Assembly (NCBI RefSeq): GCF_037975245.1
Contig: NC_092562.1
Location: 12,910,001-12,974,000 of the forward strand
Source: Apostichopus japonicus
Lineage: Eukaryota > Echinodermata > Holothuroidea > Aspidochirotida > Stichopodidae
DNA length: 64,000 bases
Direction: 5' to 3'
Positions 1 through 11,700 of the stretch are shown in pieces; position 1 is the first letter of the stretch, and the number at the start of each line of letters is the position of its first letter. The notes below the pieces were generated by a model, which was given only the letters and a program-made list of their open reading frames with translations, ran no database searches and was not told the DNA's origin. A program made the translations under genes and the position numbers.

Positions 1-1165
1 CCTACTGTACTCTGCTCATACTTTTCTAAGAAGCTGTGACTTACCATGTCTCATGTAAAATGTACTGTACTGTCTGATATGCTCAAGATGAACAAAGCGT
101 TAAAAAGAAACAGTGTTTCAGCCAGAGAAGAAATAAAGAACACAATCTTCTACTTACTGTATTGTGCTTTTACTGTCTCGGTCACTTGTGCTACTTTTTT
201 GTGTGCAATGGTCACTCAGTTCCTAAAGCTTCCTATGCTGGTAGTCATACTGTAGAGTGTTAACGGTAAGTTGTTAACTTGGTTCCTTTAATAACTACTT
301 ACGATACAGTGTACTAACAGTAACAGTTAGTCATCGGACAATTTAACTTTCTGCTTTGGCAACTGGAAGCTTTCCCACAACTTCTATATTTGCTATATAG
401 GGAACTGAAAAAAGTTTTCATATAAATCGCTGGCTATTACAGAAATTTGTATAAGAACGTGACTGGCCACTCTCTGCACCAGCCTTGATTGATGAACATT
501 TTTTTGTTTTAGCATTATTCCAGTAACTATTTCATGCATGGACATGATCATTTCAACAACATATAGTACCATTATTAATAGTTAACACCTGATTTAAGAA
601 TTTTCATCAAGGTACTGTGACTATATATTAACTGTTATCAAATTTTTAAACCTTTTTTCACCAGCCATAGTATGAGGTGGTTAAGCCTGCTTTTTCGATG
701 ACAAGCAAAAGTCATCAGAGCCAAGACAAGGATCGATAAACTTCTGTGAGAGACAGCCGTCGTCCATTGAACAAAGAGATAAAGGTTACAGACCAGTGGC
801 AGCATATACAGTGAGATTATGAAGACTCACTTCCTATGATAACAGGTAGGTAACATCCATGGGCAGAATGTCCTTTGAAAACAAAAAATTAAAATAATTA
901 GTGCTTCAAATTCTGTCAGTTGTATTGTTCTTACTTTCTACTCAGCCCCTTGAAACTTTTCTTTATTTCTTCAGAATATGAGAATATGTAATTACAATTT
1001 TTTTTTTTCATAATTAGATTAAATTTTCATTTCTGTTGGCCTGATGGTTTCCCAGTAGATACATGTGCTGCTGACCAAATCCAGCCCCACAGGATATCAA
1101 TCTGGTCTGCATAAAATAAATATAATGGAGCATAATCATAGCTTTTATCAGGTATCTTTGACCCC

Positions 1166-1523
1166 TTAAAGGGTGTGAAGACTCGCGCAAAAAGAAACGT
1201 CAAATGCCGGTAATTTGGCCAAGTTTCGAAGGAGGTGTAACAAAAGTGTTAAACACCACCAGAAAATACACACACAGCTTGCTACCGTTGGTAATTATAC
1301 ACTAGTGTACAGTCATTACATATAGCTGCGGTCAATACCCACAGCACAGTATACAAACTATACAGCGATGGACATTTCAGGTCCAGCTAAAGATAAGAAG
1401 GTATCACGTTTCATTACTGTCTGCACTTTGTAGCGACACGAACAAAACGTCACTTGCAAGCAACAGCAAGTTAACTATTTCAGATGGCCGCACGCGGTTT
1501 GGGGCGAGTCTCAATGCCTTTAA
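1166..1523 (+). mobile_element. TTAA-flanked MITE, copy 1
   Basis: 358 bp bounded by TTAA on both sides (1166-1169, 1520-1523). Ends are inverted: AGGGTGTGAAGACTCG on the left and CGAGTCTCAATGCCT on the right. TTAA targets are typical of piggyBac-type elements. No transposase is present. A second copy is at 14041. Confidence 0.8.
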
Positions 1524-2184
1524 ATGCCTCAAGTCTAAGCACCATTATTGATTACTTCTGCTCATTGCACTGTCTTCTTCTACTGTATGTAGCCTACTGT
1601 GTATATATAGTAAAATGTTTTTGGGTAGCTCTATGCCGCAACCAATGTTTCTCTTTATGTATAAACCTTCATGCAAAATTAATGTGGTTTTTCAGCCACA
1701 CCCCAACTCTTGAACAAAGGGCGGGGTCATATCAGTCCCACTGTATCTGTTTCTGCAATTTAACTTGACAATCATAAAGTAGTTTGAGTTGATCACTATT
1801 GTATTTTCGTTAACAATTATTGTAGTTAGAGACCCTTTGAATCAAGTCAAGCTAACTACAGGTACATTGTAAGCAGCTTAACTTGTGTTTTCTAGAGCCC
1901 CCTTTTTTCCCACCCGTTTCGTTCTACGGAACTACACGAGTGGAACTTTGAAAGTTCTGCATAAATACTGTACAGTACAGTATGCCCATCACCCAGGGCA
2001 CATGTACGCAACTTCATCCGGGATTGTTGCATGCTTGTGAGCAATTTCACATGATCCCGTTTCTCTGATTCAGACATCTGTGAACGGTACAGATTTACAC
2101 ACATCATTAGGACCGATGTATGATAGCGCCCTCTGTATAAACGCTGGAATTCTGCCCCGATTGTGAAACACTGAGCACTACCAT

Positions 2185-2640
2185 CTATAATATATAATAG
2201 TAAATGAACTTATAAAGCGCTTAAATCTACGAAGTATTCAATAGCACTGTACAACCCTAATAGAACGCCAACTTGAAAATATGAGTCTTCAAGCAAGACT
2301 TGAACTGACTGAGAGTGGGAGAACTCCGCATAGATATGGGTAGACCATTCCAGAGCTTGGGCCCGGCTGATGGAAAGGCACTGTCGCCATAGGTTTTCAG
2401 TTTAGTTCTGGGAACAGTGAGAGTGAGTGTATTGCTAGAACGCAAGGTATTAACGAGTATTGACCTGGAAGGACAGATGGTCTGACAAATAGGCGGGTGC
2501 CATTCCATGAATGCACTTATGCACCAGGAGCAGTACTTTGAACTTAATTCTGAATTCAAAAGCAGTCTACAACAAGCCTGGCTGTGCTGTTCTGCAGACG
2601 TTGCAGTCTCTGAATCAGATACCCTGGAATACCATAGAGC
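2185..2640 (-). mobile_element. LINE 3' end (CR1/L2-like), minus strand
   Basis: The minus-strand frame 2559-2257 encodes the C-terminal end of a non-LTR reverse transcriptase ORF: TYGDSAFPSAGPKLWNGLP, then FKSCLKTHIF. This is a widespread CR1/L2/Rex-type ending. The 3' tail on the minus strand reaches an AT-rich repeat near 2190. Everything 5' is missing. Confidence 0.8.
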
Positions 2641-5001
2641 AAACTATTGCAATAATCCATAATAATAAAACTGATGAAAAACATAATAATTATTATGTTT
2701 TTATTAATAAAACAAAAATCATCATAATCTGAATTTAACAGTGGGTAATATCTGAATTGTGGGCGATGTTTGAGTGGAGATCAATCGTTACCCAGTACCA
2801 GATAATTTTTGTGGATTCTACTGTACATACATAATTACGGATGATTCCACTATGCACTGATTACGGCAAGAAGGTGACTGAAAGGCAAGTACATATCTAC
2901 AACCTGGTTCTGTAACTAGATCAATGTTCAAAATTATCCATGCATGCATGTACATGATAAGTATCAGGGTGAACCAAAGATGGCCTTTAAGACTACACAA
3001 ATATGGATGTATCAGTTTCTTGTTATTTCAACCAATTAAAAATTGACCATCTGTTCAACACTGTATCGATCTGTTTTACTTCACTGTGGTAGTTGTTCAT
3101 TACCAAAACTACAAAACACTGTACATGTTATATAGAGATCTGTATGTATACATGTCCAGTACACAGCCGATTCAGCAGGTTTCGAGTAGCAAATTTGGCA
3201 TTGCTATAGTAACTTGGCACAAATGTTTGCAATATTTTGAAGAAGAAAAAAAAATATTTGAGGAGAAAAATTAAGTTAATTAAGTTAACTACCTGCATAA
3301 TTTCTTTAGTTTAGGAAATAAGGACATCCTTCTGACAAATTAATACAAAATGGGCAACAGGGTTCATATGACCTGAGACCATGACTACACCAGTACCAAC
3401 TTACTAACATGTGCAGTAACACTTACCAGCTTCCTTAACATTAGGCCTTAGAATATGCACAAAATATGCTAATAAATGCACTGAATCACATGATCCCTTT
3501 CCCTCTGTATGATGACAATTGTGCTCCATTGGTAGAACCAGCCAAGAAGTTAGTTTTTCAAAAACTCAATAGAGAAAAGTTTAAAGGGTGACTTTAGGGA
3601 CATAAATTTAATTTTGAAAATGTTGAGAACCCTTAAATTTACTGATATCTGTCCAGGTTTGTATCTAGATACTGTCTCGTTTTGAGTTCCGGCTTTAAGA
3701 GTCACAAATGATTTCTAGATAAGAGTACTTAAAGCAAATATGTCACCAAAACAGAACTAGCAAATTGTTTGATATAGGTGACAAACGCCTACACTGGACT
3801 AACGACTTTCCTTACCTGTTTCGAATCTCTGGACATATACAGTAATCACTATCTGCCATCTCTCACACAGTTTTAGGACAGTTAAGCACTGGACATGATT
3901 GGTAACTTGTCATACCTACAGTACAGTATACACACCCATTCTTCTTGGAAAGGGGTGGGGGCGGAATGGTACACCACGTTAACTTGTCCCCTAGGAGACT
4001 TTCCATAGGGTATAGCCAAAAACCAGTGCACGCAGCTTTATTCACAATTTACCTTGCAGGTCCCCATATAAAGACCTGTGTAACCTATGGTATAAATTAT
4101 CCAAAAAGGCAAAATCAATCAATTCTTTCACTATATATACTGTAAATCCATAGTTAATCCTTTACAATGCACTGTCCTTTAAAACAGTTCATTTCTAATA
4201 ACGAGGCTGCCCCAATTCAATTCCTCCTCCCACCCCTTTCAGCAGTCCCCCACCATTACACTAATTGTAGAATTTATAGTGCAAGAAAAACCTACCCTGC
4301 AAATAAATTGAATTCTTTTAACCTTTGATTAAAATACCATCAGGGAGATCAAGGTCTGTACTTTTTTATGTATTTCCTGGAAAATTGATCAGCAGCAACT
4401 CTGACATTTGCTATGAAAGTAGACTCTGCTAATAAATTGTTCTCAGGAGTTACACAAAGTCTGAAACCATTGCCTTTTATCGAAAGTCTTCTCGGGTCTT
4501 TCGTTCAACGTTTTTTTCCCCTTTTATTTTACGTTTGCGGAGGAAGAATTGGCAACGATCCAACAAACAGAAAATTTGCAACACTTATCTCACAGTGTAA
4601 CGAATTATGATTCGGGCTTTTTAATTAGGTGGTGTTTCTCTCCCTCCTTTATAATGATTATTATTTTTTTAATTACTGCAACATTCTGAAGTCTAATTTT
4701 TTTTTTTTTTTCAACAACCTGGTCACACAGATTTTGAATGACATAGGAGTTACGTTAGTCATGGTTGTCTTAATCCAAGTGTGTATAAAGTTAATATAAA
4801 ATGAACCTATGACATTTCTAAAGGAGAGGCACTGGGCAAACACGGTACCATATGTGTCAATATGTGACAAGTTAGCATGTAACGATAACAAGCCGTCCTG
4901 GATGTGATCATATACTGTAGACAGGAATATTTCCTTATTTTCTGAACATCAATGGCTTTTATCTCATCTCGGTCTTGTCTTTAGCGTTGGTCGGAGACAG
5001 G

Positions 5002-5107
5002 ATGTCATGGCTGACGACGCTTCAGTGGTCTGTCTTAGTGTTCTGGTCGTGGACTGCATTGGGAGTCATCCGTGCAACTTCAGATGAGTTCGTTCTGGAT
5101 CAAAATT
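5002..5107 (+). CDS. Receptor exon 1: signal peptide
   Basis: Encodes residues 1-35. The ATG has A at -3. A hydrophobic stretch (LQWSVLVFWSWTALGVI) fits a secretory signal peptide, with cleavage probably near residues 23-27. The donor GTAAGT leaves phase 1. An open frame continues upstream only through the intron-like acceptor region, so this ATG is the likely start. Confidence 0.75.
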
Positions 5108-5689
5108 GTAAGTGCAATTATTTTTTACTGACAGTACAGTTTCAAATGTTTACATATGTGGTAGACAGCTCTGTGTTAAATGGAGTGATGTAAGTATATT
5201 CAAAATGTAGTTGTATAATCCTCCTGCTATGGATATTTACATGCAGTACAGATTCAAATGTTACATACGTATTAGACAACCCTGTGTGAAAGGCATGGTT
5301 AAGAGTGATGTAAGTATATTCGAAATGTACTTTGTTTAATCCTCCTGCTGTGGACATTTACATGCATACATAAATATGTGGATCATCTTTTCATAATTTG
5401 TAGCATTTTGTTAGGCCTCAACAAATTTTACTATACTCTGATCACTGGGAACTAAGGAATTTATGATCCAGACGGTACTGGAGAAAATAAGGAGACTTGA
5501 AACTAGAAGAAATACATTAGATTTCATACTCACACTTGGATTCATAATTAATTTGATTATGCTTTATTTTTTTGATATTTGAGGGAGTAGCACTTAGCTA
5601 TACCGAGTCTTTTTAACCCTCCTTAAAGATTGTTATCACAATATTAATAATAATAACAAGAAGAACGATGATGATGGTGATGATGATGG

Positions 5690-5744
<55 letters not shown>

Positions 5745-8700
5745 CATAATTATGATCATGATGATCGTGATCATGATGATCGTGATAATAAACAGTACTT
5801 CACAAGTGCAAACCAAATGAGTCTGCAACTTTTGAAGTTCTCTATAGATTTTTATATTATCTGTATGTTATATCAGAAATTGCTAAGTCAACAAAACCCA
5901 AAAGGAAAAAAAGAGAAGAAAAAAAAAAGACTTGTACTGGTACAAGATATGCTGTCGATGATACACAAATTATGAAGCATTACTGTTATGAACCAATAAG
6001 AATGCATGATGCACTGCCTGTGTTGGTGGTTTTACTAGTCTCAGTCGGCAAGTAAACATGCCTACACAGTACTTGAGTTCTTATAAAACACACTGCACAG
6101 TTCATACATCTATGCATATCTATATATGCGGGTATTATGCTTGCAGTACACTGGTACATATATATCACAGATCAACTTATAGAGACATATTTAGAAGTGT
6201 TGACGTAGTTTGGGTATTTTGTATTTTTGTGGTTCACAGTTTTGAGTTGTGAGTCACAGTTCACAGTTATGAGTCATAGTAATAAACTAATAATATCTAG
6301 ATATAATATACTTTAGTTTAAAATTGCAATTCAATGCACAATGCAATGAAGACTTACTAAAACCCATTGTTATGTTTTGGCTTAAATTGTATTCATTGTT
6401 CATTGTGCATAGATACCACGCAGAGCAATATTTTAGCTGTAGGTCTTTTCTGATCTTTATCATTGGTTTTCCGAAAAACATGTACTGTAGCAAGATAACG
6501 AAGAATTGTCAACATGTGCAGTAGACTGTAGGAGGGTTGTGCAGAGTAGGTGTGGTGAATAGAAATCCAGCTTTGGGTTAAAAGAATTGTCTCGTAGCCC
6601 TTAGAAGTTACCTTAAAAAATGATCAATAATTTTCCAAACATGTTTTCAAAATATGAGAATGCTAATGTTGCGTTTGACAGAGAAACGATTTTTTAATCG
6701 TGTAGGATGGATATTTCAAGTCTACTTTCAACAGTACAGAATGTGACGTCACCTTGGCAAATGCAGATTGCGACATAACCCACGCTCCGTACAGTAACTA
6801 CAGTAATCACAACAAAAACCATGTTTGAATACAGATTAACTTCTTCCTTAAATTTCGGTGAAATTTCTTATAAATTATATATGTTTTAAAAAAAAAATTG
6901 TTACGCTGTCACATACTGTTATAGTGTATCGGGGATGTGTACGTAATATATAATAGGCAATCACCTGTGCGTGTACACGCGAGAATGTATTTTGCAGAGG
7001 AAATGGTAGTGCTAACTTCAAGTCGCTCGTTTTGCCAATTTGCCAGCACTAAGTCAATCACCAAATTTATGGGTTCGAACAAACAAAGCTTTTGGTGAGA
7101 AACTGGTGAATTTGAAAACCAAATTGCTACAAGAAGAAAACGTTGAATGGGGACAATTTGCACATGGTTAGAAAGAGAAAACTAAGAACTATGAGGACAA
7201 TGTATCAAAATCTTCCACCAGATAATCCCTTTAATAGTAAAAACTCCACTTCAGATGGATCTTAGGCATAGATTACTAATTTTGTATCATTTTCAGTTTC
7301 TCCAAAGTGACCTGGATAATTACAAATTTGTCATTTTTGCCCATTTGGGTTTTTTTAATTACGAATTGCTATCCGTATTAGATGTTAGAAACAACTTAAG
7401 TCACCCGCAGGACGACCGCCATAGTTGATTTTGGTTGTCCGAAAAGAAAATTGGTCGTCTGGGGCGATTGGACTACCGTTAAACATTTGCCGTGCCACGA
7501 GTACAGTTACATGTGAAATATCGTGAGAGATCTATGCAACACAGTATATGTATGGGATGCAAAATGTGTTAATGTAGGAATTTCATATTATTTTCTTGTC
7601 TTTCATTTTAGATATAGTCAACAATAAATATCCCTCTGTACCGTCCATTTGTAATATTCATACCAGACGATTGCGAGTTATGGTATATATACAGTGAAAA
7701 TATCTCTCATCTGTTAGATTAAACTGAAAGTTTCATGTACAGTAGTTATAACAAATTAACAATAAGTCAGATTGTATGTAAGAGGTTTATACTGAGAAAT
7801 TAATTCCATACACAGCCAAAGAAAATTACTTTACCCTGCTGTAGGAATCCAGATGCTTTAACACTTCAGATGATGATAATTTCACCTAAAGAGTAAACTG
7901 TATTTTAATTCTCTCTTCCTCCTCTGTATAGCTGAAGCCTGCCGCAACTTAACAGTTCATGAATGGAAACAATTTACAGGTAATACTCAGTATGTTGCTG
8001 ATATATAAGGTTACAACAGAAATTAATCAGTGGGATAGAAATTATAATACATGTACTACTGTACTATAGATGTAATCTACATGTAGGTTGAATGTTTGGT
8101 TGGCATGGACAAACAAAAAGTTTGACAATATGTAGACTGTATCATGCATTCTGCATGCTGACAATAAAGGGAGGGGGAAGTGAGGGGAGAAGGTGGGGGA
8201 GGGGGAAATAATGTAATGTGTACTTTACATGAAGGTTAAATGTTTGGTTGGCATAGACAAATAAAAAGGTTGACAATATATATACTGTATCGTGCATACT
8301 GTACCAAGCAGTACAATACAACACAGTACAGTACAGAACAATAGAGTGCAATACAATGTTTCAAGGGCGTAGGAACCGGGGGGGCTGGGGGGGGCGCCAG
8401 CCCCCCCAGTGAAAAATGTGGAGGGGCGGAAGTATCATTCCGCCCCCCCCGCTTCGCAAGTCAGAAAACCCCTTTTTCATTTCCAAATGAGAAAAAAAAT
8501 CTCATTTGGAGCACCAAAATGCATCTAAGGCCTGGTGAAAATACAAAATTAAGTTTACAAAATGGAGTGGGTGTTGAAGTGTGCTATATTGTACCAAATT
8601 GCATCTGCGGCTACCTGGAAATGCAAAAAATTCCAAAGGGGAGGGGGACACCCCCTCCCCTTAGACCCCTCCCCCAGGCCGGCCATCAGTCTTCAGCCCC

Positions 8701-11700
8701 TCCACTCAAAAGTACCTTCCTACGCCACTGCAATGTTTGTTGTCTAATTCTATGAAATTATCCTATATTATCCTATGTCATTAACCTATGTCATTATCCT
8801 ATGTCATTAACATCAGATGTAGCATTAACACAAATATTTTAGCCTTCATGCATGACCTGGTATTTATAACGTTGGAGTCTAGGCAGTGCATACAAGAATA
8901 TAATGTAAATGCTTCATCATTCAGTCAAAGTAGGCTACAGTAAATCTTAGCTGTCTTAATTTTCCCTCAAATGTCCAGCGACAAGCAAGCCTGCATGGCC
9001 ATCAACATCATTTATAACAGTGGTCCGCATACTCATAGGTCCACAACCGAGAATTTTCCTTGAAGACCGATTAGTGACCTACTAGACCTAAATCATCCTA
9101 ATCGATGCTTGGGATGTATACGTAGCGTGGACAATGGACTTTGTGTTATGCAAAATAACTTACAGCGTTATCAATCTTGATTGGCAAGCGCTGAAAACTG
9201 TCAATAGGTGAAAATTTTTGACATCTGCAAACTCCTACGTAGCCTATATGTTTAATAATAGTGCTCTCAATCAGCCATACGTCCTTTGTGACCAGTGAAC
9301 ACTGTGAGAGGACTTTACCTGCCAACGCTCACAGTTTTATGTATCGTCTTATGCTGGGATAACCTTTTAAGTCGATCTACGTTTAGATTTACAGAGTCTG
9401 GATTAAAAATTTTATATTAATAAAGGATGCAAGTCTTGTGGAATTGTCGTTAAGAAGTGTGATGACAACTTTTGACTTGCAGTTACTGTTTTTTACTGAT
9501 TTTTATGTGACTCTGGAATATTTTGCAAAATCGTCACGTTTGGGTACCATTCTCCTGGGTGTCTTTGCTGTAATCTTCCAGGTTGACACCTTTGGGAGGT
9601 TGCCATGTCTGAAAGAGACTCTAAAGTCTTTAACAAGTTACCTTCTCACCCTTCACTTTACAAAGCTATCCATTTGGTTTTGCCTCAAGCTATATATTCA
9701 ACTTACTCGACTTAAAAATTCAGACTCGCTCACTCAGATCTAACAGAGCTATTCTATAAAAGCCACCAAAACTTCAAACAAAGATGAACGGTGAGCGTTC
9801 TTTTCAATTAACGCCCCCCCCCCCAAAACTCTGGAACACTCTCCCAACCCACATTAGGAATGCCCCTACCATAGACAATATTAAAAGCTTCTTAATAAAA
9901 AACTCACTTATTCACGTGCTACCCTCATTGGACCTTATAAATTTTTTGATCCTTTTGGTGTATCTTTACGGTTTTGTTCTACTTTGCTGTATTTTTGTTC
10001 TCATTTTGTTTCATGTAAAGCGCATTGAGACTGTCGGTATAATGGGCTATATAACTCAGTATTATTATTATGATTATTATTAGTATTATTATCATGTCTT
10101 TTAACCTACAGAGTGTGCAGCAAACACTTACAGTGTTGGAGACACTTTAAACCTGACATGTACCTACACAGTACCTACCAACTCTCAGACCATTCCAGAC
10201 GAGGACATTGTTTGGTTTAAAGATGGCCGCTCACTGAATGTGACAGGTTCACACTATAATTCCCAAAATCGCCTCCTGCTTGCAGACAGTGGGAATTATT
10301 CCTGCCGACATGAAGACCGAGAACTGGTTTCTCTGCCTGTTTTAGTTGGAGGTGGGTAGTCAGTTCTAATTTATTACTTTTTGTCCAGTGGAAGAGCCAT
10401 CGCCATCCGGCGTCACTTCGAACCAGTCCGTCTGTGCACCTTGAGAATACCTTCGGACGGTTTTTCGATGACCGTACCGTATAACCACGGCATGACGATT
10501 GAGTAGTCATATGCTCTTTTCAAAGATTAAGCCATGCACGTCCAAGTGCAATCCTGAACATACAAGAGAACCTGCAGATTGCTCATTGATGGTTTATCAG
10601 ACAAAGTCTTAAACCATGGATAACTGTGGTAACACTAGAGCTAATACATGCAACAAAGCAGTAATTCTAGAGCTAATACTTGCAACAAAGCAGTAATTCT
10701 AGAGCTAATACATGCAACAAAGCGGTAATTCTAGAGCTAAAACATGCAACAAAGCGGTAATTCTAGAGCTAATACTTGCTTCAAAGCGGTAATTCTATGA
10801 TACATGCAACAAAGCGGTAATTCTAGAGCTAATACATGCAACAAAGCAGTAATTGTAGAGCTAATGCATGCAACAAGGCGGTAATTCTAGAGCTAATACA
10901 TGCTACAAAGCTAACTCTAGAGCTAAAACATGCAACAAAGCGGTAATTCTAGAGCTAATACTTGCTTCAAAGCGGTAATTCTATGATACATGCAACAAAG
11001 TGGTAATTCTAGAGCTAACACATGCAACAAAGCAGTAATTGTAGAGCTAATGCATGCAACAAGGCGGTAATTCTAGAGCTAGTACATGCAACAAAGCTAA
11101 CTCTAGAGCTAAAACATGCAACAAAGCGGTAATTCTAGAGCTAATACTTGCTTCAAAGTGGCAATACTAGAGCTAATACATGCAACAAGCGGTAATTCCA
11201 GCGCTAATAAATGCAACAAAGCTGTAATTCTAGAGCTAATACATGCAACAAAGCGTTAATTCGAGAGCTAATACAAGCAACAAAGTGGTAATTCTAGAGG
11301 TAATACATTCAACAAAGTGGTAATTTGAGAGCTTGTACATGCAACGAAGCGGTAATTCTAGAGCTAATACATGCAACAAATCTAGAGCTAATACATGCAA
11401 CCAACCGTCGACCCTACTTTTTCTTCTTATTATAATAGGTAGCACTGGCTGGTAAACTGGTGTTAGATATGAACATCTTTATTGCCCATAACAGCTTATA
11501 TGTACAAAACACCTCCCAAATGATTTTAAAATGCATAGCTGCTGGCAACAACAACAAAAATCTTGTTTTTTGGCTCATACTAAAAGTATTTTAGTACACA
11601 AAGAATACTGTGGTTCCTGTTGAGTCAAAAGAGACATTAATTGAGAGAAATTTGCTGTCAAAGTTAGCAGATTCTCACATACCAGAGACTTGATGCGTAA

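Larger units (their letters stand above)
1..4984. other. Upstream non-coding region
   Basis: No gene is seen apart from the MITE at 1166 and the LINE tail near 2.2-2.6 kb. Open frames here are short and lack splice or domain support. A 5' UTR exon of the receptor probably lies in or before this stretch but cannot be placed. Confidence 0.6.

Noticed and set aside
5613-5828. 71-residue Ile-rich minus-strand frame
   Set aside because: Translation of the (GAT)n microsatellite.
10503-10640. A working rRNA gene
   Set aside because: Only about 140 nt of the 5' end, with many changes and a deletion.
10640-11402. CRISPR-like array
   Set aside because: The units are contiguous with no unique spacers and derive from 18S rRNA; the genome is eukaryotic.
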